NCBI RefSeq assembly: GCF_008304605.1
Contig: NZ_PIJY01000035.1
Location: 1-64,000 of the forward strand
Direction of reading: 5' to 3'
Length of the DNA: 64,000 nucleotides
DNA from: Oceanobacillus polygoni
Lineage (GTDB): Bacteria > Bacillota > Bacilli > Bacillales > Amphibacillaceae
Shown one piece after another: positions 52,292-61,739 of the stretch. The notes beneath the pieces are model-generated. The model made no database searches. It was not told the DNA's origin and saw nothing but the letters and a program-made list of their open reading frames with translations. Made by a program: the position numbers and the translations under genes. Numbering within the stretch: position 1 is the first letter of the stretch; every line of letters begins with the position of its first letter.

Positions 52292-52844
52292 AGAACAATT
52301 TTTAAGCAAATTAGATGCTTCTTTAAATAAACTTCCTTCCCAAGAAAAGCAAGATATTTTGCAAGACTTTGAAGAGCATTTTGCAATGGGGTTAGCGGAA
52401 GGAAAGACCGAAGAACAAATTGCAGAATCACTTGGTTCACCGGCGCAAATTGCGAAAGATTTAATAGCCACCTACCATGTGGAAAAAGTAGAGGCAACTG
52501 CAACGACGGCAAATATATTTCGTGCGGTTTGGGCTGTGATCGGGTTAGGATTTTTCAATCTGGTAATTGTATTGGGACCATTTATTGCTCTAGTAGCGCT
52601 GATCGTTGCAGGCTGGACTGTTGCGGGCGCTTTTATTGTTTCACCATTACTTGTCATTATAAACACGGTGATGTATCCAGAAATATTCCAGTTCTTTGAT
52701 TTATTTTTCTCGATTGGACTGACTGGACTTGGACTATTTATTGCCATCGGAATGTATTTTGCTACTCGCGCTGTAACAAGTGGATTTGTTCGTTATTTGA
52801 AATTTAATGTGCGTGTTGTTAAAGGAGGTATGAAGGATGCTTAA
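52284..52844 (+). CDS. DUF1700 (HAAS-domain) membrane protein
   Basis: A 186-residue protein. The N-terminal 75 residues are the helical HAAS signalling domain ([18 protein letters not shown] through [16 protein letters not shown]). Three to four membrane helices follow to about 165. The HAAS domain is thought to bind the PadR partner. The ATG at 52284 has GGAAGGTG, so the nine-base upstream extension is not used. Overlaps padR and the DUF4097 gene. Confidence 0.92.
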   Translation: MTKEQFLSKLDASLNKLPSQEKQDILQDFEEHFAMGLAEGKTEEQIAESLGSPAQIAKDLIATYHVEKVEATATTANIFRAVWAVIGLGFFNLVIVLGPFIALVALIVAGWTVAGAFIVSPLLVIINTVMYPEIFQFFDLFFSIGLTGLGLFIAIGMYFATRAVTSGFVRYLKFNVRVVKGGMKDA

Positions 52845-53697
52845 TATTAAAAAAATAGCTGTTGTTGCGTTAGCTTTACTCTTAATTGGCGTAATCGGAA
52901 GTATCTTCACAGTGAGGTCGGCTGTAGGATCAGATGTTATACCGGAAACAATTGAAATAAATGATGAAGCTTTTGAACAGATTGCTATTAAGACGAATAA
53001 TGCGACGGTAGAGCTTTTACCAACAGACGATCAAACGACTACCGTTGAATTTACAGGCAACAGAAAAAACGAGCAGAAGTATGATGTAAATGCAAATGTA
53101 GAAGGGAATACCCTTTCTGTTACTGTAAAGGAAAAGTGGTTTAAATTTTTTAACTTTGATTTTTCCCTTTCATCTCCAACGTTGACTGTTTATGTGCCGG
53201 AAAAGGCGTATGAGACAATTCAAATCGATACGGATAACGGTCGTGTCGATACCCGTGGACTCGAAGCGAATGAAATGCGTCTAACAACAAGCAATGGGCG
53301 GACTAGTGCGAGTGACTTAGATGTAACTGAACTACAAGTAACCACGAATAACGGACGAATTGAATTGAAAGATATCAAGAGTGCGGTGGTTACGAGCGAA
53401 GCCGATAACGGTGAAATTCGGTTAGAAAATGTTGATGGTAAGCTTATAGGAAGAACAAGCAACGGGAAAATTACACTCATTACAGAACATTTAGACCGTC
53501 CAATCGAATTTAGAACAAGCAATGGGCGCATAAATATCCAAACGGAAAATGAGCCGACGAATGTACTCTTTGATGTAAAGGTTGATAACGGAAAAGTTAG
53601 GATCTTTGGAGATTCGAATTGGGACACAGTTATCGGTGATGGAGATAATCTTATTAAGCTAACAACTAATAATGGCGGTATTACCGTGGAAAAGTAG
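52837..53697 (+). CDS. DUF4097 beta-helix membrane-anchored protein
   Basis: A 286-residue protein with one N-terminal membrane helix (about 5-24) and an outside domain built from short repeats. The pattern T-x-NGR-I recurs (TDNGRVDT, TTSNGRTSA, TTNNGRIEL, ADNGEIRL, TSNGKITL, TSNGRINI, VDNGKVRI, TTNNGGITV), which gives a right-handed beta-helix of eight or so turns. Such proteins follow DUF1700 in presumed envelope-stress operons. Function unknown. RBS AAGGAGG inside the preceding gene. Confidence 0.9.
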   Translation: MLNIKKIAVVALALLLIGVIGSIFTVRSAVGSDVIPETIEINDEAFEQIAIKTNNATVELLPTDDQTTTVEFTGNRKNEQKYDVNANVEGNTLSVTVKEKWFKFFNFDFSLSSPTLTVYVPEKAYETIQIDTDNGRVDTRGLEANEMRLTTSNGRTSASDLDVTELQVTTNNGRIELKDIKSAVVTSEADNGEIRLENVDGKLIGRTSNGKITLITEHLDRPIEFRTSNGRINIQTENEPTNVLFDVKVDNGKVRIFGDSNWDTVIGDGDNLIKLTTNNGGITVEK

Positions 53698-53706
53698 GAT
53701 CTTATA

Positions 53707-53756
53707 AAGACCACACTTCAATTAGATTTTAATCTAGTTGGAGTGTGGTCTTTTTT
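53707..53756 (+). terminator. Terminator of the padR operon
   Basis: AAAGACCACACTTCAA... pairs over about 23 bp (two G-U pairs) with ...TTGGAGTGTGGTCTTT, followed by TTTTG. Confidence 0.92.
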
Positions 53757-53874
53757 GTTTATAGAGATGTAATATTTCCGTAACCTTCCTGTAAAAATGC
53801 ATCCAATTTTTTTATAATGACTTTTTCTATGAAACTAATTATGCTATTAACATAGAAACGAGGAGGATGTAAAT

Positions 53875-54483
53875 ATGTTCAAAAAGATTAGCAAATTCGT
53901 TATTGCATCAGTTATTTCATTATCATTACTAGTACCAACAGCTACGTTTGCGGCTAGTTCTTATACCGTCGTTCCAGGTGATACGATGTGGAAAATCGCT
54001 CTAAAAACACAAACAGGAGTTAGTGAGATTATTGGAGCAAATACACAATTGAGTAATCCAAATATGATTTATCCAGGGCAAAGCTTGCAGATTCCAACAA
54101 ATGGTGAATATCAAGTGGAACAAGAAGTGATCAGACTCGTTAATGTGGAAAGAGCAAATGCTGGATTGCCTGCATTAAAGTATGATTGGGAGCTTGCTAG
54201 AGTTGCGAAGCATAAGTCTCAGGATATGAAAGACAAGGGATATTTTAGTCATACGAGTCCTACATATGGTTCTCCGTTTACAATGATGAAAAACTACGGG
54301 ATTAACTATAAATCAGCTGGGGAAAACATTGCAAGAGGTCAAAGCACTGCACAGCAAGTGGTAAATGCTTGGATGAACAGTTCAGGACACCGTGCGAACA
54401 TTTTAAGTAAAGATTATACACATATCGGCGTTGGTTATGTGAAATCTGGTAACTACTGGACACAAATGTTTATGAAAAAATAA
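53875..54483 (+). CDS. Secreted LysM-CAP domain protein
   Basis: A 202-residue exported protein. The signal peptide is cleaved after about A26 (LVPTATFA). LysM (about 29-73, SYTVVPGDTMWKIALK) binds peptidoglycan. The CAP/SCP domain (about 82-200) has LVNVERANAGLPALKYDWEL, GYFSHTSPTYG, AGENIARGQSTAQQVVNAWM and SSGHRANIL, with the usual two histidines and glutamates. It resembles YkwD-like and spore-associated SafA/CAP proteins; the enzymatic role is unsettled. RBS GAGGAGG. Single gene. Confidence 0.92.
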   Translation: MFKKISKFVIASVISLSLLVPTATFAASSYTVVPGDTMWKIALKTQTGVSEIIGANTQLSNPNMIYPGQSLQIPTNGEYQVEQEVIRLVNVERANAGLPALKYDWELARVAKHKSQDMKDKGYFSHTSPTYGSPFTMMKNYGINYKSAGENIARGQSTAQQVVNAWMNSSGHRANILSKDYTHIGVGYVKSGNYWTQMFMKK

Positions 54484-54550
54484 CCTTTGAAAAAATGGAT
54501 ATTGATTTTCAGTTGAAAATCATATATACTAACGAAAATTATATTGAATT

Positions 54551-54775
54551 CGATGATGAAGAGAGTAGTTATGATGGTAACGCAAGCGAGTTGGGGATTG
54601 GTGTGAGCCCGATCGTTCTATCATAATGAAGCGGACTTCTGAGAAACAGCCTGAAATGTAACAGAGTAGGGTGTAGTCGGGTGATGACCGTTATTCATTC
54701 AGAAGCTGGTTCATGATGAACAATAAGAGTGGTACCGCGGGTAATCCCGTCTCTATTAAGAGACGGGATTTTTTG
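54551..54775 (+). promoter_or_regulatory. T-box leader of argS
   Basis: The T-box core GAGTGGTACCGCGG (54727-54740) precedes a terminator, AATCCCGTCTCT / AGAGACGGGATT then TTTT (54743-54774). In Stem I, TTATGAT pairs with ATCATAA and a lower stem closes with ACTTCT. Between them the specifier loop TGAAGCGG places CGG (54632-54634), an arginine codon, before a purine. Uncharged tRNA-Arg would favour readthrough into argS. The element fills most of the gap 54484-54803. Confidence 0.95.
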
Positions 54776-54803
54776 CATTTATAAAAAGTGGAGGGTGAGC
54801 GTA

Positions 54804-56492
54804 GTGGATGTTGTAAAAACATATGCAGAGGAAATAACCTTACAATTAAACGGTTTACTAAATCTGGAAGATGTTGTCAATTTAATCGAAAAGCCGAAGT
54901 TTGAGGAGCAAGGTGATTTAGCCTTTCCATGTTTTACTCTTGCTAAGAAGTTGAGGAATGCTCCAAACAAAATTGCGATGGAGTTAGCGAGAAAAGTAGA
55001 CCATCCTGTTTTCGAAAAGGTTGTCGCAGATGGTCCGTACATCAATGCCTTTTTAAATAAGGAAATGGTCAGTAAACATGTTTTAACATCGATCTTAGAG
55101 AAAGGAGAAAGCTATGGTTCGATGAAGTTTGGTCGAGGGGGGAATATTACGATTGATTTCTCATCTCCAAACATTGCTAAACCATTTTCAATGGGGCATT
55201 TGCGATCTACTGTAATTGGTAATTCACTTGCAAATATAGTGGAGAAATGCGGTTATGATCCAATTCGAATTAATCACCTTGGTGATTGGGGTACACAATT
55301 TGGGAAGCTCATCGTGGCATATAAATTATGGGGCGATGAGGAGCTTGTGAAAGAGGCACCGATTCAAGAACTGCTGAAGCTTTATGTACAGTTTCACAAG
55401 GAAGCAGAGAACGATTCCAGCTTAGAAGATGATGCAAGAGCTTGGTTCAAAAAATTAGAGGATGGAAATGAGGAGGCTCTCTCCCTTTGGAAGTGGTTTC
55501 GAGATGAATCTCTCAAAGAGTTCGCCAAAATTTATGATTTATTAGGTGTTCATTTCGATTCGTATCACGGAGAAGCTTTTTACAATGACAAAATGGATCA
55601 AGTCGTTAGCCTTCTACAGGAAAGCAATCTGTTACAAGTATCCGATGGGGCAGAAGTGGTGGATTTAACGGAGCATGACTTAGCACCTTGTTTAATTAAG
55701 AAGTCAGATGGTGCAACGCTTTATGCGACGAGAGATTTAACGGCTGCTATCTATAGGCAAGAAAAATATGAATTTGAAAAATCGTATTATGTGGTTGGTC
55801 ACGAGCAGAGCTTGCATTTCGCGCAAATTTTCTTAGTACTCCAGAAGCTTGGATACAATTGGGCAAAGCAATTAGTGCATATTCCATTCGGCTTTATTCT
55901 GAAAGATGGGAAAAAGATGTCTACTCGAAAAGGAAAGGTCGTTCTATTAGAAGAGGTTATCCAAGAAGCAATTCAACTGGCAGAAAAAAGTATCGCAGAT
56001 AAAAATCCAAGCTTACAAAATAAAGCAGCTGTAGCAGAAGCCGTTGGAGTTGGAGCGATTATTTTCCATGACTTAAAGAATGATAGACAAAATAATATCG
56101 AGTTCTCACTGGGAGATATGCTGAAATTTGAAGGAGCAACTGGACCTTATGTGCAATACACACATGCAAGAGCTTGTTCGATCTTAAGAAAAGCAAATAG
56201 TTTTGAAGCAGTAGCAATAACCGGGCTAAATGATGGCTATAGCTGGTCTGTTGTAAAGCTGTTAATGGAATTTCAGGCGGTCATTGAACGAAGCTTTGAA
56301 TTCCATGCCCCTTCCCAAATCGCAAAATATCTCATTGAACTATCGCAGGAATTTAATAAATACTACGGAAATGTTAAAGTTCTATCTGATGATGAAGAGC
56401 TAGAAAGCCGACTTGCATTGGTAAAAGCCACAACGATTGTTTTAAAAGAAGGATTGCGATTGTTAGGGGTGAAGGCTCCGGATGAGATGTAA
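54804..56492 (+). CDS. argS: Arginyl-tRNA synthetase
   Basis: A 562-residue class I synthetase charging tRNA-Arg. The N-terminal additional domain covers 1-100. The HIGH-like motif is SSPNIAKPFSMGHLRST (about 117-133), ATRDLTAAIYRQEKY is the arginine-binding region, and KMSTRKGKVVLLEEV carries the KMSK-like motif. The C-terminal anticodon domain begins near 450 (YVQYTHARACSILRKA). The GTG at 54804 has GGAGGG eight bases upstream; an upstream reading runs into the T-box. The C-terminal end VKAPDEM is typical. Confidence 0.96.
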   Translation: MDVVKTYAEEITLQLNGLLNLEDVVNLIEKPKFEEQGDLAFPCFTLAKKLRNAPNKIAMELARKVDHPVFEKVVADGPYINAFLNKEMVSKHVLTSILEKGESYGSMKFGRGGNITIDFSSPNIAKPFSMGHLRSTVIGNSLANIVEKCGYDPIRINHLGDWGTQFGKLIVAYKLWGDEELVKEAPIQELLKLYVQFHKEAENDSSLEDDARAWFKKLEDGNEEALSLWKWFRDESLKEFAKIYDLLGVHFDSYHGEAFYNDKMDQVVSLLQESNLLQVSDGAEVVDLTEHDLAPCLIKKSDGATLYATRDLTAAIYRQEKYEFEKSYYVVGHEQSLHFAQIFLVLQKLGYNWAKQLVHIPFGFILKDGKKMSTRKGKVVLLEEVIQEAIQLAEKSIADKNPSLQNKAAVAEAVGVGAIIFHDLKNDRQNNIEFSLGDMLKFEGATGPYVQYTHARACSILRKANSFEAVAITGLNDGYSWSVVKLLMEFQAVIERSFEFHAPSQIAKYLIELSQEFNKYYGNVKVLSDDEELESRLALVKATTIVLKEGLRLLGVKAPDEM

Positions 56493-56506
56493 GCTGTTAA
56501 GCTGAT

Positions 56507-56534
56507 TCTCCCCTCTACATCAACCGAGGGGAGA
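56507..56534. terminator. Hairpin between argS and csaA
   Basis: TCTCCCCTC (56507-56515) pairs with GAGGGGAGA (56526-56534). It lies between converging genes and has only weak T-rich tails. Confidence 0.6.
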
Positions 56535-56541
56535 GTGACTT

Positions 56542-56874
56542 TTATCCCATGGGTGTACCATTTTCCACAGCCTCATCTGGTGCAAGCAGGATGACGTCGT
56601 TTTCCCCTGCAACACCACCAAGAACCAATACTTCTGACTTATACCCGGCAATACGCATTGGTGGGAAATTCACGACTGCAACGACTTGTCGGCCGATCAA
56701 TTGCTCGGGAGTATACCGTTCGGTAATTTGTGCAGAGGAATTTTTTGTACCAATTTCTGCTCCGAAATCAATTTCTAGCTTGATTGCAGGTTTACGTGCT
56801 TCTTTAAAAGGCTCTGCATGAATGACGGTGCCAATACGAATATCTAATTTTTGAAAGTCTTCAATCGTTGCCAT
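56542..56874 (-). CDS. csaA: tRNA-binding-domain protein CsaA
   Basis: A 110-residue protein consisting of a single EMAP/tRNA-binding OB-fold domain: FQKLDIRIGTVIHAEPF, IGTKNSSAQITERYTPEQL, VVAVVNFPPMRIAGYKSEVL and a PDEAVENGTPMG C-terminus. Length and motifs match Bacillus CsaA, described as a chaperone-like helper of protein export. The ATG at 56874 has GGAGC upstream. Single gene converging on argS. Confidence 0.93.
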   Translation of the reverse strand: MATIEDFQKLDIRIGTVIHAEPFKEARKPAIKLEIDFGAEIGTKNSSAQITERYTPEQLIGRQVVAVVNFPPMRIAGYKSEVLVLGGVAGENDVILLAPDEAVENGTPMG

Positions 56875-57106
56875 ATGGATACGCTCCAATCTTCGAGTCT
56901 TTTTCCATAACTATACTATAAGTGTTTCATAATTGAAAAAGTTTATAACCTAAATTAATCATATCCGCTAGTCTAAAAAGTACTTTCATGTTAAAAATAA
57001 ATTGGAGGAGATAGAAATCTAGTCATAAAATTAATTAATTAGTACCAGTTCCTAACACTATATGCTAAAATAGAAGTAGACTTCATATAGAAAAGAGGAA
57101 TAAGCC

Positions 57107-57697
57107 ATGTATTATTTCGCAGCTTATTTATTAAAGTTCATTTTAAGTTTATTTGGCAGAATCAAGGTATACCAAAAAGAAAACTTACCTCAGTCCGGAG
57201 GATATATTATAGCATGCACTCATACAGGTTGGGTTGATATATTATGGTTAGGCGTATCGGTATTACCAACCAAGATATATTATATGGCAAAGAAGGAATT
57301 ATTCCAAACGCGCTTTACAAAATGGCTAATGGAAAACTTACATGCCTTTCCAGTTGATCGGGAGAATCCTGGTCCAAGTTCGATAAAAATCCCTCGAAAA
57401 TTACTAAAGGATAACAAAGTAGTTGGGATATTCCCTAGTGGAACGAGAACAAGTGAAGAAGCGCCATTAAAAAGAGGCGCAGTAACGATAGCGGCACATT
57501 CGAAAGCTCCGATTGTTCCTGTTGCTTATACTGGACCAAATAATTTCACGGAACTATTTAAACGGAAAAAAGCAAAGATTATTTACGGCGAACCTATTTA
57601 CTTGTCTGAAAATCACCCGAAAAAGGACGCTATAGAAATGATGATGGATGAATTGAATGCGGAATTAAATCGCCTGCAGAAGGAGATAGAATCATAA
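57107..57697 (+). CDS. Lysophospholipid acyltransferase (PlsC-like)
   Basis: A 196-residue acyltransferase with an N-terminal membrane helix. The HX4D motif is HTGWVD (H39, D44). The second motif reads VGIFPSGTRT, with serine where most family members have glutamate (FPEGTR). It resembles 1-acylglycerol-3-phosphate acyltransferases, but the substitution leaves the acceptor in doubt. The ATG follows AGAGGAA. Upstream 56875-57106 shows a TAGTACC motif like those before padR and no gene. Confidence 0.88.
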   Translation: MYYFAAYLLKFILSLFGRIKVYQKENLPQSGGYIIACTHTGWVDILWLGVSVLPTKIYYMAKKELFQTRFTKWLMENLHAFPVDRENPGPSSIKIPRKLLKDNKVVGIFPSGTRTSEEAPLKRGAVTIAAHSKAPIVPVAYTGPNNFTELFKRKKAKIIYGEPIYLSENHPKKDAIEMMMDELNAELNRLQKEIES

Positions 57698-57847
57698 AGA
57701 GTAACCTACCACTGTCCAAAAGGTACTCTACCTTATAGGATATCCCTGTACATCTGGCGACTTCCACGTGATAATAGAAACCCCTGACTCACCTATTAAT
57801 GTCGATTAGAGCTGGAAACTAGGAATAATTTCATGTATAATGGATAT

Positions 57848-57881
57848 AGATAAAGAGAGAAGTGCGTCAACACTTCTCTCT
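57848..57881 (-). terminator. Terminator of the 48-residue gene
   Basis: AGAGAGAAGTG (57881-57871, minus strand) pairs perfectly with CACTTCTCTCT (57864-57854), followed by TTATCT. The 221-base stretch 57698-57918 holds nothing else I can name. Confidence 0.65.
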
Positions 57882-57918
57882 GCAACCTCTACCGTCAGGT
57901 GATGGTTGTCGAACAATT

Positions 57919-58065
57919 TTATTTGTGACGAGAACCACCCTTTACCTTACGGCGGCGCGGGGTGGTTTTCTTTTGTTCAAGAAAAGTTCTTTTAAAGTAA
58001 TATGCACTAATTGCACGTACAATCCCTTTTAAAACTTCTCTTGTAAATTCAAGAAATGTGTCCAT
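57919..58065 (-). CDS. Small basic protein of 48 residues, unknown function
   Basis: Starts MDTFLEFTREVLKGIVRAIS at 58065 behind a perfect GGGAGGTGAT site. An amphipathic helix comes first, then a strongly basic tail (KKTTPRRRKVKGGSRHK) that could bind RNA or DNA. Not recognised as a known family. It is monocistronic, with its own terminator. The sequence AAAGGGTGGTT occurs both at the end of the gene and about 60 bases before its start, so part of the message could refold on itself. Confidence 0.7.
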   Translation of the reverse strand: MDTFLEFTREVLKGIVRAISAYYFKRTFLEQKKTTPRRRKVKGGSRHK

Positions 58066-58281
58066 AATTATCACCTCCCTTCCTGCCAAACAAGGCCAAG
58101 AAAGAAGAGCGACAACCAACCACCCTTTGATATACAGTTGCTATTTCATTTTACCATATTCAACTATGCCTTAACTCTATCATTATTCGACCACAATCGA
58201 TTTTAGATAGTTTGATATTTATTGATGTTAAAGAACTTATGTTCTACAATGTGATTAGGTAATGAAATGGAGGCGATATTG

Positions 58282-58848
58282 TTGAGGCCTAATTTAACAA
58301 AAGACATGAGTATCCAAAGTTTTAAAGATTTCTATTGGTTAAAAGAAGAGTTACAAACTTTTTGCAGAGAAAATGGAATAAGTGCTTTAGGTTCCAAAAT
58401 GGAGATTGCTGATCGAATTGAAACATTTCTTCGTACAGGGGAGATAAGAAAACCGATTCGAAAAGTAAAAGGGAACAGAGCAGCGCCACAGGTTGAATTT
58501 AGTCTTAATACAGTCATTTCAGAAAATCATCGTTGTAGTCAACAAGTAAGAACCTTTTTTAAAACCGTTATCCCTAACTTTCATTTTTCCACTTATATCC
58601 AAAACTATTTCAAAAACAACATTGGAAAAACATATCGTGATGCTGTAGAAGCTTGGTATAAAGAGGAAGAACGACAGAAGGACCCATCATACAAGAAACA
58701 AATTGCTCCTCAATTTGAGTACAATCAATTTATTCGCGACTTTTTTGCTGATCCGAAGAATCAAGGGAAAAGTAGAAAGGAAGCAATTGAAGCTTGGAAT
58801 ACGATTAAAAGACTTCCAGGAAGCAATAAATACATATCTAATCCTTGA
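58282..58848 (+). CDS. SAP-domain / DUF6434 protein
   Basis: A 188-residue protein. The N-terminus RPNLTKDMSIQSFKDFYWLK, with ELQTFCRENGISALGSKMEI, is the SAP-like helix-extended-loop-helix DNA-binding motif. The rest contains two similar segments, FKTVIPNFHFSTYIQNYFKN...AVEAWY and IAPQFEYNQFIRDFFAD...AIEAWN, a duplicated DUF6434-type unit. It probably binds nucleic acid. The start is taken as TTG at 58282, eight bases after GGAGG; the ATG at 58267 overlaps that site and is less likely. Confidence 0.85.
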   Translation: MRPNLTKDMSIQSFKDFYWLKEELQTFCRENGISALGSKMEIADRIETFLRTGEIRKPIRKVKGNRAAPQVEFSLNTVISENHRCSQQVRTFFKTVIPNFHFSTYIQNYFKNNIGKTYRDAVEAWYKEEERQKDPSYKKQIAPQFEYNQFIRDFFADPKNQGKSRKEAIEAWNTIKRLPGSNKYISNP

Positions 58849-58877
58849 TACTGGAAGAAAGTCATATAACAAAACTA

Positions 58878-58922
58878 AAAAAGCAAGCATACTTCAACTT
58901 TCCGTCCGTATGCTTGCTTTTT
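58878..58922 (+). terminator. Bidirectional terminator
   Basis: AAAAAGCAAGCATAC (58878-58892) pairs perfectly with GTATGCTTGCTTTTT (58908-58922), between the converging SAP and DUF6044 genes. Confidence 0.92.
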
Positions 58923-58939
58923 ACTATGCATATCGCCTT

Positions 58940-60640
58940 TTAAGATACTGAATAAAGCTCAATTCGCCAGATGGATTCTTCTGATTCAAAAGTATGCTCA
59001 TGCTGGAGTCCAAGTTCTTCTGCATTCTCAATCGGAACAGCAGAAAGAATATAGTCCCCACCTAGCTCTTTCAATGCTTGTGTATCGATATCCAACTGCT
59101 CGATAGCACCATCTCTATTTTTCGTAAACATATAATCTTTGCCATGTTCAGCGACATACGTATATAATCTTCCGCCCCACGCATCATAGTAGTTTTCTAA
59201 TGTCGGGCTTTTATCTAGTTCTCCAGCAATAACTTCTCTGAATGCGTGTTTATATTCAAGTGGGAAAGCGTTGTTGTACGTGTCGAGTGTGTAAAATCCG
59301 TTATATTGTGCAATCGTCGGATGCATGCCAATGCTTACAACACGGTATTCTGATTGATCTCTAGCAATATACTCCTCAATTTCATCAAAAAGTTCTTCGG
59401 AATAAAACTCTTTAAATGTTGGTGTATTGACAGCTCCATATCTTAATTCCTCTGTAGTCCCAAATGCTAGCAAACATTGTAGCAAAATAAGAGTACAGGC
59501 AATGGCTTTTCCGAATTTTAAATGTCTCCACAAAATTATTAATGCTAGAGCAAAGCAAATATACCAAATTGGAGGATCAAGAAAATGCACACGAGCAAAG
59601 TTAAACGTGTTTGCTAGTGAAAAATTATCTTTCACAATCCGCCAGCCTTCCCAATACCAAAATGCATACCAAACAGAAATAGCTAAGTTAAATACGAAAA
59701 AGCTCATTAATAGCCTTGGCTTCACATTGCTAAAGGCGGCAACGAGTAAGGCAATTAAAATCGTTGGGATAATCAGGTACGTTTGCAATGCCATATCATG
59801 GGTGTGACCATAGAGAAAGTTTTCCCACGATAATTCAACACTGCGTGCGAATGTATTGTATCCAAGGTCTAATTCATCTCGATGGGAAGTGAAGCCCTCA
59901 TCAAAAAACATGGATATGATCAGCAAGTAATCTTTGATTAAATAGATACCCGTCATTGCAGCAATTGCAGTGAAAAATGGCCAATTTGCTTTTTTTGTCT
60001 GAATCCAGTCGATCAACCAAAAAACGCCTAGTAATCCAAGGAAGAAAATAAAGCTTAGTACAAAATTCGAAAAGAAAGGGATTACCAATAAAAGAATCCA
60101 ATGATACTTTGGTGCACCCCACCCATATTTCCGAATCGTTAAGAAAAGATGCAACGCAAGTGGGATACCAGCAATCGATAGTACGCCTGATGGCCAATAG
60201 GGAAGCATTGCAAACGCCAGGGAAGCTCCAACTGTAATGATGTGTATGTACGTGTTAGAGCTTGTCCGGAAAATATGCTTCGACAGTAGGAAATACATGC
60301 CAAAAAGGGCAGCAAACCGCATAATCGTTTGACTGATACTATAAGCTGTCATTGGTTCAAATAGCACATAGAGCCATACGACAGCATCGAAGCCGGATGG
60401 AAGGGTACTTCTTGGCAGACCATTGATTACGTTTGGCAATGCAGTATCTGTCAATGTGAAAATTTGCCCGCTTTCAGCAAGGATTTTATACCAGACAATG
60501 TTTGAATCTAAATTGTCATGCAAACGAATATGCGAGTCCTCACCTAATAGGTAGTAGGGAAGAAGATAACCCATTAGGATAAGGCACGCAATCAGCATGT
60601 ATTTATTTTTGATAAAAAAGTTTAATCGTTTCGATAACAT
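58940..60640 (-). CDS. DUF6044 polytopic membrane protein (YkoS-like, GT-C-like)
   Basis: A 566-residue protein with about 12 membrane helices and a C-terminal outside domain of about 170 residues. After the first helix the outside loop reads LLGEDSHIRLHDNLDSNIVW, an acidic loop like that of GT-C glycosyltransferases, which take sugars from polyprenyl-phosphate. Bacillus YkoS is similar from memory and is also coded next to a GT2 gene (ykoT). The ATG at 60640 has GAAGG; it overlaps the aminotransferase gene by 38 bases. It is the likely final transferase of the glycosylation unit. Confidence 0.85.
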   Translation of the reverse strand: MLSKRLNFFIKNKYMLIACLILMGYLLPYYLLGEDSHIRLHDNLDSNIVWYKILAESGQIFTLTDTALPNVINGLPRSTLPSGFDAVVWLYVLFEPMTAYSISQTIMRFAALFGMYFLLSKHIFRTSSNTYIHIITVGASLAFAMLPYWPSGVLSIAGIPLALHLFLTIRKYGWGAPKYHWILLLVIPFFSNFVLSFIFFLGLLGVFWLIDWIQTKKANWPFFTAIAAMTGIYLIKDYLLIISMFFDEGFTSHRDELDLGYNTFARSVELSWENFLYGHTHDMALQTYLIIPTILIALLVAAFSNVKPRLLMSFFVFNLAISVWYAFWYWEGWRIVKDNFSLANTFNFARVHFLDPPIWYICFALALIILWRHLKFGKAIACTLILLQCLLAFGTTEELRYGAVNTPTFKEFYSEELFDEIEEYIARDQSEYRVVSIGMHPTIAQYNGFYTLDTYNNAFPLEYKHAFREVIAGELDKSPTLENYYDAWGGRLYTYVAEHGKDYMFTKNRDGAIEQLDIDTQALKELGGDYILSAVPIENAEELGLQHEHTFESEESIWRIELYSVS

Positions 60641-61733
60641 GGCTGACATCCTTCGTGTTTATTCCATAGTAAAGTGGCAATCGAACGATTCTTTCACTAC
60701 CGCTCGTTGTATACCGGTCCTTCCCAATAAATTTCCCGAACTTTTGCCCAGCCCTTGCTGTATGTAATGGGACATAATGGGAGACAGCCATCATATTATT
60801 TTCCTTTAAATAAGATATGAGCTCGGAGCGCTCTTGCTCGTTTTTCGCTTTGATATAAAACATATGGGCGTTATGCTCACAATCCTCAGGTATATGCGGC
60901 CCTTCTATAATCCCTTCTTCGATTAAGGTTTTAAGTCCGGCTGCATATTGTTCCCACGTACGTAAACGATCGTTATTTACCAGTTCTGCATGCTCAAGCT
61001 GAACAGCTAAATAAGCCGCATTCAACTCACTTAATAGATAGGAGGAACCAATATCTCGCCAGGTGTACTTATCGACCATCCCCTGCATAAACTTGGAACG
61101 GTCTGTTCCTTTTTCTTGTAAAATTTCGGCCCGTTCAATAAGCGATGGATCATTTATAATAAGAGCTCCACCTTCTCCAGATGTATAGTTTTTTGTTTCA
61201 TGAAAGCTATACGTTCCGAGGTGTCCAATCGTTCCGAGCGCCTTCCCTCTATAAGTACTCATGACACCTTGTGCAGCATCTTCAATCACCCAAAGTCCGT
61301 GCTCGTTCGCAATTTTCATAATCGCGTCCATGTCACAGGAAACGCCTGCATAGTGCACAACGACGATTGCCTTTGTTCTGTCTGTCACTGCAGCAGCAAT
61401 CCGGTCTGGCGCAATGTTCATCGTGGATGGATCAACATCGACAAAACGCAGCGAGGCTCCTCGAAGTGCAAAAGCATTCGCTGTGGAAACGAACGTATAG
61501 GAGGGAAGGATTACTTCATCTCCTTCTCCGACCTCTGTTAGTAGCGCGGTCATCTCAAGAGCTGCAGTACAGGAGGGCGTTAGGATTGCTCGTTCACATG
61601 GAAGCTCACGTTCAAACCAGTCTGTACACTTTTTCCCGAAAGGACCATTTCCGGAAAACTTGTTATTTGTTAAAACTTGTTGGATAGCTTCTATTTCTGT
61701 TCCGATTTTGCATGGTTGGTTAAATGGAATCAA
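60603..61733 (-). CDS. dTDP-4-amino-4,6-dideoxyhexose transaminase (WecE/RffA-like)
   Basis: A 376-residue DegT/DnrJ/EryC1-type PLP enzyme. It opens with IPFNQPCKIGTEIEAIQQVL and has FSGNGPFGKKC, LPSYTFVSTANAFALRG, VIEDAAQGVMSTYRGKALGT and SFHETKNYTSGEGG with the PLP lysine K181. These features match WecE, which aminates dTDP-4-keto-6-deoxyglucose to dTDP-4-amino-4,6-dideoxygalactose. The substrate would come from RmlB encoded at the window end. It lies six bases after the SMR gene. Confidence 0.92.
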   Translation of the reverse strand: MIPFNQPCKIGTEIEAIQQVLTNNKFSGNGPFGKKCTDWFERELPCERAILTPSCTAALEMTALLTEVGEGDEVILPSYTFVSTANAFALRGASLRFVDVDPSTMNIAPDRIAAAVTDRTKAIVVVHYAGVSCDMDAIMKIANEHGLWVIEDAAQGVMSTYRGKALGTIGHLGTYSFHETKNYTSGEGGALIINDPSLIERAEILQEKGTDRSKFMQGMVDKYTWRDIGSSYLLSELNAAYLAVQLEHAELVNNDRLRTWEQYAAGLKTLIEEGIIEGPHIPEDCEHNAHMFYIKAKNEQERSELISYLKENNMMAVSHYVPLHTARAGQKFGKFIGKDRYTTSGSERIVRLPLYYGINTKDVSHVIETIKLFYQK

Positions 61734-61739
61734 TTTTTA

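Noticed and set aside
53220-53690. Repeated AATGGGCG/AATAACGG-type units as a possible repeat array or CRISPR
   Set aside because: They are the codons for the NGR/NGK turns of a beta-helix protein, irregularly spaced and in frame.
53220-53714. Minus-strand frame of 164 residues
   Set aside because: It is the mirror of the repetitive DUF4097 coding sequence; no ribosome-binding site and low-complexity composition.
54729-54803. N-terminal extension of ArgS from 54729
   Set aside because: This is the T-box core and terminator; GTG 54804 has the ribosome-binding site and gives the normal protein length.
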